The notes under the pieces were generated by a model. That model saw only the letters and a program-made list of their open reading frames with translations. It had not been told where the DNA came from and searched no databases. Positions 1 through 6,466 of a DNA stretch of 8,164 nucleotides are shown here, one piece after another. This stretch comes from Helicobacteraceae bacterium. Lineage in GTDB: Bacteria > Campylobacterota > Campylobacteria > Campylobacterales > Sulfurimonadaceae. The DNA lies in contig JAUWLG010000048.1 in assembly GCA_030613795.1 (NCBI GenBank), forward strand, positions 1 to 8,164, read 5' to 3'. The position numbers and the translations under genes were made by a program. How positions within the stretch are numbered: position 1 is the first letter of the stretch; each line of letters opens with the position of its first letter.

Positions 1-152
1 TGGAAGAAGGAAAAGGATGAATAAATCATTTGATTTCAGCTTTTTTTAACGTGGCAACTGACTGAAGGGAGAGAGGGACCGTTAAGAAAACCACTTTGTC
101 TGAGCGTAGCGAGTTAGGGGTTTTTAGGGAGTGAATGAGTGGAAGGAAGGTA

Positions 153-168
153 CTCGACAGCTGTCGAG
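153..168. repeat. 16-bp perfect palindrome
   Basis: CTCGACAG is followed directly by its reverse complement CTGTCGAG, with no spacer. It lies about 175 bases beyond the parB stop codon. A perfect 16-bp inverted repeat without a loop is more typical of a dimeric protein site than of an RNA hairpin. It does not resemble the Bacillus-type parS consensus (TGTTTCACGTGAAACA). It may simply be part of a dispersed repeat unit. Confidence 0.55.
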
Positions 169-195
169 CTTGAAGCCGTCGCGAGCGGTTTTTCG

Positions 196-223
196 TTTCC
201 TTTTTGCCGAAACAAAAAGGAAA
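196..223. repeat. 11-bp-stem inverted repeat (hairpin)
   Basis: TTTCCTTTTTG at 196-206 is perfectly complementary to CAAAAAGGAAA at 213-223, with a six-base loop CCGAAA. Because the stem itself is A/T-tract rich, the structure could end transcription arriving from either side. It sits between parB and whatever lies left of the window, so it is a candidate bidirectional terminator. No separate U-tract follows the stem on either strand, and function is unproven. Confidence 0.5.
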
Positions 224-274
224 GAGTGTAGCCAATAAAGTTCCAATTGTTAAAAAATTGAGGAGACTAATAAG

Positions 275-305
275 TTTGTAGATTCCTGTCTTCACAGGAA
301 TGACG
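275..305 (+). repeat. REP-like palindrome, copy 1
   Basis: The core (282-301) is an 8-bp perfect stem, ATTCCTGT/ACAGGAAT, around a four-base loop CTTC. It matches copy 3 at 5498-5528 over the whole 31-base unit except for one compensatory pair in the stem (T/A here, C/G there). A pair change that keeps the hairpin intact argues that the folded or palindromic form matters. It lies about 40 bases after the parB stop and could end parB transcription. Confidence 0.75.
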
Positions 306-343
306 GAGTAGGAAACAAAAGTGACTTAGATAAGTATAGTTGA

Positions 344-1192
344 CTAGTAAAGTCTTTCAAGAAGTTTTTCGATCTCTGCTTCATTCTTAAAAGAGAGTGT
401 GATCTCATTGGATTTAGTTTTGACGTTGAACCCAAGGTCATTAAAACGGCTTTTCAATGCACCAAAGTCAAAACTCTCTTTTTGCACTTTTTTTGCAATT
501 GGCGCGTCACTGTTTTTCATGGACTTCGTCATCGCTTCAACTTCACGAACCGTCAGTTTTTGACCGACAATAGAAGCAACTAGCGTTGCCTGCTCTTTAT
601 CACTCAGACCTACCAAGACCTTGGCATGTCCCGCTGTTATCTTAGCCTCTTTAAGGGCATTCAATGTCTTTTTAGAAAGCTGTAAAAGACGAAGTGTGTT
701 TGTGATGTGCGCACGGGACTTGTGTACCATTGTAGAGAGTTCATCGTGAGTGATACCATGAACTTCAAGCAGCTCACCATAAGCGCGTGCCAAGTCAACA
801 ATGTTAAGTTCGTCACGTTGAATATTCTCAATAAGTGCCTGTTGACGCATCTTCTCTTCATCTATATGTGCGATCACCGCACGAATAGTTTTGATTTTTG
901 CGATCTTGCTTGCACGAAGACGACGCTCACCCGCAACCAAGATGTAGCCATCTATATCTTCAACAACAACAACGGGTTGGATAAGACCATATATTTTGAT
1001 AGAATCAGCAAGTTCAGCTAAAGAACGTTCATCAAAGTGTTTGCGCGGTTGATAAGGGTTTGCTTTGATCTGAGAGAGAGGAAGTTCAACTACGGATTCT
1101 GAAGTAGGTACTTCACTGTCATACGCCTCTTCGATCTCACCCAGAAGTTCACCAAGGCCGCGGCCTAATGATTTTGCTTTATTTTTTGCCAC
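344..1192 (-). CDS. parB: Chromosome-partitioning protein ParB (Spo0J family)
   Basis: A CTP-dependent DNA clamp that loads at parS sites near the origin and works with ParA to segregate the chromosome. The 282-residue product has the family layout: a short basic N-terminus (MAKNKAKSLGRGLGELL) of the kind that contacts ParA, the ParB/Srx N-domain with NPYQPRKHFDE (45-55), the CTP-binding motif GERRLRA (88-94), ENIQRDELN (122-130), a helix-turn-helix region at about 147-170, and a C-terminal dimerisation segment. The start is GTG at 1190-1192 with an AAGAGGA Shine-Dalgarno that overlaps the parA stop codon; the gap to parA is 12 nt. The stop is TAG. It is the last gene of the cluster and is followed by the repeat block rather than by another gene in the window. 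No parS-like site of the Bacillus type was seen. Confidence 0.95.
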   Translation of the reverse strand: MAKNKAKSLGRGLGELLGEIEEAYDSEVPTSESVVELPLSQIKANPYQPRKHFDERSLAELADSIKIYGLIQPVVVVEDIDGYILVAGERRLRASKIAKIKTIRAVIAHIDEEKMRQQALIENIQRDELNIVDLARAYGELLEVHGITHDELSTMVHKSRAHITNTLRLLQLSKKTLNALKEAKITAGHAKVLVGLSDKEQATLVASIVGQKLTVREVEAMTKSMKNSDAPIAKKVQKESFDFGALKSRFNDLGFNVKTKSNEITLSFKNEAEIEKLLERLY

Positions 1193-1204
1193 TGCTCTAT
1201 CCTC

Positions 1205-1987
1205 TTACGCAATAATAGCTTGTGCTAGGCTTTGATAAGCGATCGATCCACTCGATTTTGCATCATATAAAAGTGCAGGCTTTCCAAAACTTGGACTTTC
1301 AGCCAAACGTACATTACGTGGGATCACAATCAGCTCTTCATCCATATCTTTAAAAAGTTTATTATCAAAGTGTTGACGCAGGTCGGCAAAGACCTGTTTA
1401 GAGAGGTTGTTCTGGGCACTGTACATTGTCGGCAGGAAACCTTTGATCTCCAAATGCGGGTTGATCGTCTTACGAATCAAGCGTACTGTATTTAACAGTT
1501 GCGCCAAGCCCTCAAGTGCAAAGAACTCACATTGGATCGGAATGATCACTGAATTAGCTGCTGAAAGTGCATTGATCGTCATCGGCCCAAGCGCAGGAGG
1601 TGAATCAATAACAATATAATCGTATGTAGTTTTGACCTGAGCAAGTGCTTTTTTCATAATAAGCTCGCGACCCTTAGTATTACCCGCATCGTAATACTCT
1701 TTTTCGACACCGACCAGTCCAATGTTAGCCGGGGCCAGGTCAAGTGTTGCTATCTCTGATTTTAAGATGATGTCACGAAGCTTTTTTGTACCGATAAGCA
1801 CATGATAGATGTTGAATTCATAATCATTACGACTGTAACCAAGAGACGTAGTCGCATTAGCTTGGGGGTCAGCATCGATTAACAGTACTTTTTTACCTTC
1901 AACTGCCAAAGAGGCAGCAAGGTTAACAGCAGTTGTTGTTTTTCCTACACCACCCTTTTGGTTGGCAATTACTATAATCTCATTCAT
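1205..1987 (-). CDS. parA: Chromosome-partitioning ATPase ParA (Soj/MinD family)
   Basis: A deviant-Walker ATPase that binds DNA nonspecifically as an ATP dimer and is stimulated by ParB to move origins apart. The 260-residue length fits a short chromosomal Soj-type ParA without the N-terminal helix-turn-helix of plasmid type Ia proteins. Visible motifs are the deviant Walker A KGGVGKTT (11-18, with the signature Lys11), Walker A' DADPQ (38-42) and Walker B YIVIDSPP (124-131). The ATG start shares ATGA with the birA stop, a 4-nt overlap. The nearest Shine-Dalgarno-like AAGGA is about 13 nt upstream, which is far, so translation probably depends on ribosomes finishing birA. parB follows by 12 nt, the usual parAB pairing. 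Confidence 0.96.
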   Translation of the reverse strand: MNEIIVIANQKGGVGKTTTAVNLAASLAVEGKKVLLIDADPQANATTSLGYSRNDYEFNIYHVLIGTKKLRDIILKSEIATLDLAPANIGLVGVEKEYYDAGNTKGRELIMKKALAQVKTTYDYIVIDSPPALGPMTINALSAANSVIIPIQCEFFALEGLAQLLNTVRLIRKTINPHLEIKGFLPTMYSAQNNLSKQVFADLRQHFDNKLFKDMDEELIVIPRNVRLAESPSFGKPALLYDAKSSGSIAYQSLAQAIIA

Positions 1988-2619
1988 CGTAAACTAAATA
2001 TCCTTTGACCATCGCACTCTATCGAGCCATCGTCTAATAATCTTGCATTTTCTAATGAAAGTTTTGTTTCCCCGCTATGGGTAAAGTAGCTTCTGCTTTT
2101 AACAAATTCTACCTCATAGTTACTAAAAATCTTCTTCCACGGTGGCGGATTTTTTAAGATATCAAAGTAATGTTCTAACAGTGTCTCATTTTCAATTTCA
2201 ATATCCAGCTTTGAAAAACCTTCTGGCGAGACCTTTGTATTAAGCCCTATACCGCAGATCAGCTCGTCTTTATAGAGGTTTGTGATCGCCCCGCCTATCT
2301 TCTTGTCACCTAGGTAGAAATCATTGGGCCACTTTAACCAAAGCGAAGAGCCCGTCTCGGCTAACAGCTCTTTCAAGATATAAGTAAAGTAGATAGAAGA
2401 GGATTCTAATTTAAGATCTTTTGGAAGTTCATCTCGTGCAATAGCAAAAGAGAAAAAAAGATTCCCGTCTAAACCGCTCCAGCTGTTGCCTCGGCTGCCA
2501 CGACCGGACTCTTGTCGCTTAGCCGTTATACATATAGGAGAGGTGTGGGTACCCTCTTTTAGAGCATCTAAAAGATAACGCTGTGTTGAGTCAACCGACT
2601 CAAGAGAGAGTATCTGCAA
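1984..2619 (-). CDS. birA: Biotin--[acetyl-CoA-carboxylase] ligase (class I)
   Basis: Makes biotinyl-5'-AMP and transfers biotin to the carrier lysine of biotin-dependent carboxylases in the cytoplasm. At 211 residues it has only the catalytic and small C-terminal regions. The N-terminal helix-turn-helix of E. coli-type class II BirA is absent, so it should not repress biotin genes directly. Motifs: DSTQ (10-13), the adenylate-binding loop GRGSRGNSW (39-47), KWPND (96-100) and KKIGG (106-110) with the expected active-site Lys. The start must be TTG at 2617-2619: no other start codon exists between the upstream in-frame stop and this point, the protein has no later Met, and AAGAGG lies 7 nt upstream. 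The gene overlaps fmt by 20 nt and parA by 4 nt. Ser42 lies where E. coli has Arg118 (see findings). Confidence 0.93.
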   Translation of the reverse strand: MQILSLESVDSTQRYLLDALKEGTHTSPICITAKRQESGRGSRGNSWSGLDGNLFFSFAIARDELPKDLKLESSSIYFTYILKELLAETGSSLWLKWPNDFYLGDKKIGGAITNLYKDELICGIGLNTKVSPEGFSKLDIEIENETLLEHYFDILKNPPPWKKIFSNYEVEFVKSRSYFTHSGETKLSLENARLLDDGSIECDGQRIFSLR

Positions 2620-3508
2620 GAGAGAGCCTCTTACCGTTAAGATAAGCGATAACGCTCATCTCTTTTTTAGAAACGGGTTGAACAAGTTCAATAGAGACCG
2701 AACCTTTTTCGCAACCAACAACGATACTCTCTTTATCAATAGCCAGTATCTCACCCGCTTTATGATCTTTATCAGACTCGACAAGTGTCATCTTTTTAAG
2801 TTTGAGACCACTTTCAAGATAGATACCAGGCCAAGGGGTAAAAGCACGATAACGGTTATAAAGGGCCTGTGCATCATCGAAACTGACAAGGCCCTCTTGT
2901 TTTGTGATCTTAGTGCAGTGTGTTGACTTTGTATCATCTTGAGCAACCGGTGTGTATGTATCAAAGTTTTTCAATACATCAACAGTCAGTGCAGTTGCAC
3001 ACTCTGTCAAACGATCAAAGAGTGTTGCGACCATTTCATCCTCAGATATTGCTATCTTCTCGATTTTTAAGATATCACCTGTGTCAAGACCTACGTCCAT
3101 TAACATCGCCGTGACACCTGTCTCTTTGTCACCATTCAAGATAGCTTGTTGGATAGGACTGGCACCACGATAGTCCGGCAAGATCGAAGCGTGCAGGTTA
3201 ATACACGGAGCATGATCCAACACCGCTTTTGGCAAGATCTGACCATAAGCCGCTACAACAATGTAGTCGCACTCTATTTGTAAAAGTTCAGCAACCGTCT
3301 CTTCATCACGAAGACGTGTTGGCTGATAAACTGGCAGATTGTTTTGCAAGGCTACAGTTTTAGTGATCGGCGGTGTCATCACCTTTTTACGGCCGACCGG
3401 TTTATCGGGCTGAGTGTAGACCGCAACCACATTGATCGCTTTATCCGCTACCAGTGTCTCTAATATCTCACTTGCGTAGTCGGGTGTTCCCATAAAAATA
3501 ACATTCAT
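2600..3508 (-). CDS. fmt: Methionyl-tRNA formyltransferase
   Basis: Transfers a formyl group from 10-formyl-tetrahydrofolate to Met-tRNA(fMet), giving the initiator tRNA used in bacterial translation. The 302-residue length is normal. It opens with MNVIFMGTPDYA, typical of the family. The catalytic triad is present: Asn104 and His106 in NLHASILPDYRGASP (104-118), and Asp142 in GLDTGD (140-145). The C-terminal half matches the tRNA-binding domain in length and contains FTPWPGIY. The ATG start overlaps the proB stop by one base (TAATG), with AAAGG 7 nt upstream. Its end overlaps birA by 20 nt. The usual partner def (peptide deformylase) is not in the window. Confidence 0.96.
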   Translation of the reverse strand: MNVIFMGTPDYASEILETLVADKAINVVAVYTQPDKPVGRKKVMTPPITKTVALQNNLPVYQPTRLRDEETVAELLQIECDYIVVAAYGQILPKAVLDHAPCINLHASILPDYRGASPIQQAILNGDKETGVTAMLMDVGLDTGDILKIEKIAISEDEMVATLFDRLTECATALTVDVLKNFDTYTPVAQDDTKSTHCTKITKQEGLVSFDDAQALYNRYRAFTPWPGIYLESGLKLKKMTLVESDKDHKAGEILAIDKESIVVGCEKGSVSIELVQPVSKKEMSVIAYLNGKRLSLADTLS

Positions 3509-4275
3509 TAATCAGCCTTTGAATTAAAAAGGGTTCCGCCTTCATGTCTGTCTTCTAATAGATATGCTTTTGCATCAGAAAGATCAAAACCTGAACCCAA
3601 AAACATACTTCGGCCATGTTTCAACATATAGTCTGCAGCCTTCAACTTGGTCACAATACCGCCTGTCGCAAAAGTACCATGTGGCGAAGCTTCTCTCGAT
3701 AGCTCTTCTGCACTGATAGCAGAAACCTCTTTCAATATCTTGGCATCACTGTGTTTTCTAGGGTCATGATCATAATAGGCATCAATATCTGAAAGGATCA
3801 GCAACATCTCAGCATCAACCGCATTTGCCGTATAGGCTGAGAGTTGGTCATTATCACCTACTACCAGTTCATCTGTCGCTGTGACATCATTTTCATTAAT
3901 AATAGGAACAACATGATTTGCTATCAATGTATCAACCGTACTTTTAATACGATCAGCCTGCTCTCTGCTGTGAAAGTTGGCAGCTGTAACAAGTACTTGT
4001 GAACAGATCTTTTCATACTTGGCAAATTTTTTGTTGTAAAGTTTCATTAGATACGGTTGACCAATAGAGGCTAATGCCTGTTTGTTTTGAAGCTGACTGC
4101 GATCGAGCTGTAACTTTGTATATCCGGCAGCAACGGCACCCGATGAGACAAGAATCACTTCATAGTGCGGTGATAGATCATTTACAAAATCCACTAGATT
4201 TTGCATACGCTTAAGCGCGACACCGTCGTTCTCTGTTAAAACAGCACTGCCGACTTTAACAACTATACGTTTCAT
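3508..4275 (-). CDS. proB: Glutamate 5-kinase, short form without PUA domain
   Basis: Phosphorylates L-glutamate to glutamyl-5-phosphate, the first step of proline synthesis, and is normally feedback-inhibited by proline. The 255 residues cover the amino-acid-kinase domain only; the C-terminal PUA domain that brings E. coli ProB to about 367 residues is missing. The frame ends cleanly in TAATG with fmt, so this looks like a natural short form rather than a truncation. Motifs: VKVGSAVLT (6-14), VSSGAVAAG (43-51), INENDV (126-131), VGDNDQLSA (139-147), LSDIDAYYDHDPR (161-173) and GTFATGGIVTKLKAA (200-214). The start ATG overlaps the obgE stop by one base, with only a weak AAGAA upstream, which fits translational coupling. 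proA is not in the window. Confidence 0.95.
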   Translation of the reverse strand: MKRIVVKVGSAVLTENDGVALKRMQNLVDFVNDLSPHYEVILVSSGAVAAGYTKLQLDRSQLQNKQALASIGQPYLMKLYNKKFAKYEKICSQVLVTAANFHSREQADRIKSTVDTLIANHVVPIINENDVTATDELVVGDNDQLSAYTANAVDAEMLLILSDIDAYYDHDPRKHSDAKILKEVSAISAEELSREASPHGTFATGGIVTKLKAADYMLKHGRSMFLGSGFDLSDAKAYLLEDRHEGGTLFNSKAD

Positions 4276-5372
4276 TAACGGTTCTTTTTAACCAGGTCGT
4301 TAAGTGCATAACGCAGACCATCAATGTTGGTGTGCATCACAGAAGAGATAGGTGCCACAAAAAGTGGTTTAGTTGTATCGTACGCAACCGTACCTTCCTT
4401 GTCGTCTTGCTCATAAAACGGGAACCCATCTTCAAATCCAAACTTGCTTTTATCACCTACTTCAAGACCAAGCTCTTTGATAAACGTTTCTGTCTTTTCA
4501 GCTGCTTCTTCTTGTAAAAGGGCATCAGAACGTGTCAGTGCAATTGCGAATGAACGGGTATGCAGTTTTGCAGAGTATTTTTCAAGCTCGACTTTCAGTG
4601 TCTCAAACTGCTCCATCATATCACGATAGTTCGCAATGTCGATCATAAAAAGAAGGGTCTGTGTACGTTCAATGTGACGAAGGAACTCTAAACCAAGACC
4701 TTTACCGTCAGAAGCACCACCAATAATCCCTGGAATGTCTGCCATTACAAATGACTCATAGTTGCCAACATCAACTTGTCCAAGCTTTGGTGTCAGTGTT
4801 GTAAACTCATAGTTCGCCACTTCTGGACGCGCATTTGAGACCGTTGAGATCAATGTTGATTTACCAACATTTGGAAAACCTACAAGTCCGACATCTGCAA
4901 TAAGTTTAAGATCAAGGATCACTTCGCGCTCAACTGCACCTTCACCTGGTTGTGCATAACGAGGCTGCTGGTTAGTCGATGACTTAAAGTGAAAGTTACC
5001 AAGACCGCCACGGCCGCCTTGAAGATAACGTACTTCATAACCATCAGTCAGAAGGTCAAACAGGACTTCGCCTGTCTCTTTATCGATGACCTGTGTTCCG
5101 GGAGGTACGATAACATATAGAGCTTTACCCGACTTACCCGTCATACGTGAACCTTCACCCGGACGACCGTTCTCTGCTTTTAGGTTTTTACGCCCTTTAA
5201 AACCAGAAAGTGTATGTGTGTTGTTGTCTACACGGAAATAGACATCCCCGCCTTTACCGCCATCCCCGCCATTTGGGCCACCATTTGTTACAAACTTTTC
5301 GCGACGAAAGGCAACACAGCCTTGACCGCCTCTTCCTGATGATAGTGTAAGTTTTACTGTATCTGTAAACAT
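4275..5372 (-). CDS. obgE: Ribosome-associated GTPase Obg/CgtA
   Basis: An essential GTPase that binds the 50S subunit and takes part in its late assembly and in stress signalling. The 365 residues comprise the glycine-rich Obg fold (about 1-158, with [14 protein letters not shown] and GGRGGLGN) and a G domain: P-loop GFPNVGKST (165-173), switch I TTLTPKLG (191-198), G3 DIPG (212-215) and a G5-like [13 protein letters not shown] (341-353). The G4 element reads TRSD (280-283) in place of NKxD. There is only a short tail after the G domain. The ATG start has AAAGGA 7 nt upstream. A 5-bp hairpin (GATCC/GGATC, 5388-5405) lies just before that site. First gene of the six-gene cluster; the ribosomal partners rpmA and rplU lie directly upstream. 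Confidence 0.96.
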   Translation of the reverse strand: MFTDTVKLTLSSGRGGQGCVAFRREKFVTNGGPNGGDGGKGGDVYFRVDNNTHTLSGFKGRKNLKAENGRPGEGSRMTGKSGKALYVIVPPGTQVIDKETGEVLFDLLTDGYEVRYLQGGRGGLGNFHFKSSTNQQPRYAQPGEGAVEREVILDLKLIADVGLVGFPNVGKSTLISTVSNARPEVANYEFTTLTPKLGQVDVGNYESFVMADIPGIIGGASDGKGLGLEFLRHIERTQTLLFMIDIANYRDMMEQFETLKVELEKYSAKLHTRSFAIALTRSDALLQEEAAEKTETFIKELGLEVGDKSKFGFEDGFPFYEQDDKEGTVAYDTTKPLFVAPISSVMHTNIDGLRYALNDLVKKNR

Positions 5373-5450
5373 GGTTTGTCCTTTAGTGATCCTACTACAA
5401 GGATCGATGAAAATGAAAATATCAATTAATTACCTGAGCCAAAGAAACCT

Positions 5451-5474
5451 GTCATTCCTGCGAAGGCAGGAATC
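5451..5474 (-). repeat. REP-like palindrome, copy 2 (inverted relative to copy 3)
   Basis: Stem ATTCCTGC (5454-5461) and GCAGGAAT (5466-5473) around loop GAAG. The full 24-base unit is the exact reverse complement of copy 3 at 5504-5527. The two lie head to head with 29 bases between them, like a paired REP unit. They fall between the candidate obgE promoter and the obgE start, so they would be transcribed into the obgE leader. Confidence 0.8.
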
Positions 5475-5497
5475 CAAGAGTTCATTAAACCAAGTTA

Positions 5498-5528
5498 TTT
5501 GTAGATTCCTGCCTTCGCAGGAATGACG
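5498..5528 (+). repeat. REP-like palindrome, copy 3
   Basis: Stem ATTCCTGC (5505-5512) and GCAGGAAT (5517-5524) around loop CTTC, in the same orientation and with the same flanks (TTTGTAG before, GACG after) as copy 1 at 275-305. Copies 2 and 3 could also pair with each other over 24 bases, forming one long stem. Confidence 0.8.
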
Positions 5529-5559
5529 ACTAAATCAAGTCGCCAAATAAATATTTAAC

Positions 5560-5565
5560 ATTATA
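5560..5565 (-). promoter_or_regulatory. Candidate -10 box for the obgE-parB cluster
   Basis: Read on the minus strand this is a perfect TATAAT, preceded by T-rich DNA (an eight-T run about 15 bases upstream) and no clear TTGACA. That is the style described for sigma70 promoters in Campylobacter. It lies after the rpmA 3' hairpin and before the repeats, so it would give the obgE cluster its own transcript with a leader of about 180 nt. Confidence 0.5.
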
Positions 5566-5616
5566 CATTTGAAATGAAAAAAATACAGTATTAAATATTT
5601 GAGAAGATAGAGAAGT

Positions 5617-5634
5617 GACCCCGCAAGCGGAGTC
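5617..5634 (-). terminator. Hairpin after rpmA, possible weak terminator
   Basis: Eight bases nearest rpmA (5627-5634) pair with 5617-5624, giving a GC-rich stem with one G-U wobble and a very short loop. It starts 8 nt after the rpmA stop. On the minus strand it is followed by ACTTCTCTATCTTC, which is pyrimidine-rich but not a true U-tract, so termination may be partial. A leaky stop here would give more ribosomal protein message than obgE message. Confidence 0.45.
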
Positions 5635-5642
5635 AAAAATGC

Positions 5643-5900
5643 TTATGCAGCAGGGATGATTGAAACTTGCTTACGGTTTTTGTCTTTTCTTTCGAAAACA
5701 ACAACACCATCTACAAGTGCGTAAAGAGTATGATCTTTACCCATTCCCATGTTTTTACCTGGGTGTACTTTAGTTCCACGTTGACGGATAACGATGTTAC
5801 CTGCGCGTACTGTTTCACCACCGAATTTCTTAACACCTAATCGACGACCTGCTGAGTCACGATTATTCTGAGTACTACCTTGACCTTTTTTGTGTGCCAT
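5643..5900 (-). CDS. rpmA: 50S ribosomal protein bL27
   Basis: A small basic protein of the 50S subunit whose N-terminal tail reaches toward the peptidyl transferase centre. The 85-residue sequence is typical throughout: [20 protein letters not shown] at the start, then [40 protein letters not shown], and a C-terminus ending in IIPAA. The N-terminus begins directly with the mature form, without the cleaved extension found in Firmicutes. The ATG start has AGGAGA five bases upstream. It lies 23 nt after rplU and is surely co-transcribed with it; a hairpin follows its stop. Confidence 0.98.
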   Translation of the reverse strand: MAHKKGQGSTQNNRDSAGRRLGVKKFGGETVRAGNIVIRQRGTKVHPGKNMGMGKDHTLYALVDGVVVFERKDKNRKQVSIIPAA

Positions 5901-5923
5901 GTCTTTCTCCTACTTAATTGTGC

Positions 5924-6232
5924 TTATGCAGCGATTTTAGTGATACGAACGCGAGTAAAATCACGACGGAAACCACGTTTAACTTTTGAGTCTTTACGAC
6001 GACGCTTTTTGAAGATGATAACTTTTTTGTCACGACCTTCGTTGATTACTTCTGCAGTTACAACAGCGCCTTCTACGAAAGGTGCTCCAACTACAAGTTC
6101 GCCAGCGTTTACAGCTAGAACTTCTTTGATCTCAACAGTGTCTTTTGCAGCTAGGTCCATTTTGTCAAGAAGAAGAATATCGCCCTCTTGAACCTTATAC
6201 TGCTTACCACCATTTTTAATGATTGCGTACAT
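5924..6232 (-). CDS. rplU: 50S ribosomal protein bL21
   Basis: A 23S rRNA-binding protein of the 50S subunit, nearly always encoded just before bL27. The 102-residue length is normal. It opens with [18 protein letters not shown], diagnostic for the family, has the central [12 protein letters not shown] strand region, and ends in a very basic RNA-binding part ([22 protein letters not shown]). The ATG start has AAGGAA six to seven bases upstream. It is preceded by a long leader with several hairpins (6233-6460), which may control it and rpmA. Confidence 0.98.
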   Translation of the reverse strand: MYAIIKNGGKQYKVQEGDILLLDKMDLAAKDTVEIKEVLAVNAGELVVGAPFVEGAVVTAEVINEGRDKKVIIFKKRRRKDSKVKRGFRRDFTRVRITKIAA

Positions 6233-6460
6233 ATATGTTTCCTTGTTTTAGTTAAGAGTCCTCTAAAAACGCTTAGTGTCGGCACTAAACTCATCATCAC
6301 AAGACTCTATATAACATGCACAAGGCAGGTCAAAAAAGCTAACATTTGCAATGATCAGGTCAAGCCTGTAAAGAAAGAGTTTACACTCTCTCCGACACCA
6401 AGAGTCAAAAAAGTACTCTTTTAGTCTTTGTCAGGACAAATCCATGCCCTGATTAAAAGT
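6233..6460 (-). promoter_or_regulatory. Structured 5' leader of rplU-rpmA
   Basis: About 230 bases with no gene between the candidate promoter and rplU. On the minus strand the RNA would contain three AGAGU segments (6419-6415, 6389-6385, 6308-6304) alternating with three ACUCU segments (6405-6401, 6380-6376, 6259-6255), so several exclusive pairings are possible. One is an 8-bp hairpin with a GUAA tetraloop (6373-6392). A hairpin followed by GUUUUU (6265-6290) lies near the end. TTGACCTG occurs twice, 30 bases apart (6326-6333 and 6356-6363 as CAGGTCAA on the plus strand). The layout suggests attenuation or ribosomal-protein feedback; I do not recognise it as a known leader family. Confidence 0.5.
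6265..6290 (-). terminator. Terminator-like hairpin inside the rplU leader
   Basis: On the minus strand, a stem of eight pairs (6283-6290 with 6271-6278, one G-U wobble), with loop CCGA, is followed at once by GUUUUUAG. This is the form of an intrinsic terminator, although the stem is only moderately GC-rich. It sits about 35 nt before the rplU start codon and within the loop closed by AGAGUC/GACUCU (6303-6308 with 6255-6260), so it could serve as an attenuator. Confidence 0.4.
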
Positions 6461-6466
6461 TGGCGA

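Larger units (their letters stand above)
26..343. other. Palindrome-rich intergenic block downstream of parB
   Basis: About 340 bases with no gene I can support. It contains a 16-bp perfect palindrome (153-168), a strong hairpin (196-223) and a REP-like palindrome (275-305), listed separately. A minus-strand open frame of 89 codons crosses it (26-295), but it begins with a GTG inside the REP-like hairpin, has no Shine-Dalgarno sequence I can see, is rich in Arg/Lys/Ser/Leu, and resembles no family I recognise, so I read it as chance. At the extreme left, the plus-strand frame reads WKKEKDE then a TAA stop at 22-24. This could be the tail of a convergent gene but is too short to call. Mixed AT- and GC-rich patches and dense symmetry suggest a dispersed noncoding repeat; that is inference. 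Confidence 0.5.

Noticed and set aside
1..24. Possible C-terminal end (WKKEKDE, TAA stop) of a plus-strand gene
   Set aside because: Seven codons are too few to support a gene call; mentioned only as a hint of a convergent neighbour.
26..295. Minus-strand open frame of 89 codons, with a hydrophobic stretch near its N-terminus
   Set aside because: It starts with GTG inside a REP-like hairpin, has no Shine-Dalgarno sequence, passes through palindromes, and its composition resembles translated repeat DNA rather than a protein family.
2130..2145. CCACGGTGG-like symmetry in birA as a parS site
   Set aside because: Only a short, imperfect match to the parS core and lacking the outer TGTTT/AAACA arms.
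3508..4275. proB as a truncated pseudogene because it lacks the PUA domain
   Set aside because: The kinase domain is complete and the stop codon overlaps the fmt start exactly, so the short form is natural; PUA-less ProB proteins are known in Campylobacterota.
6303..6330. Second rplU promoter (TTGACC with TATATA, minus strand)
   Set aside because: The spacing of about 14 bases is too short for a sigma70 promoter and the -10 match is poor.
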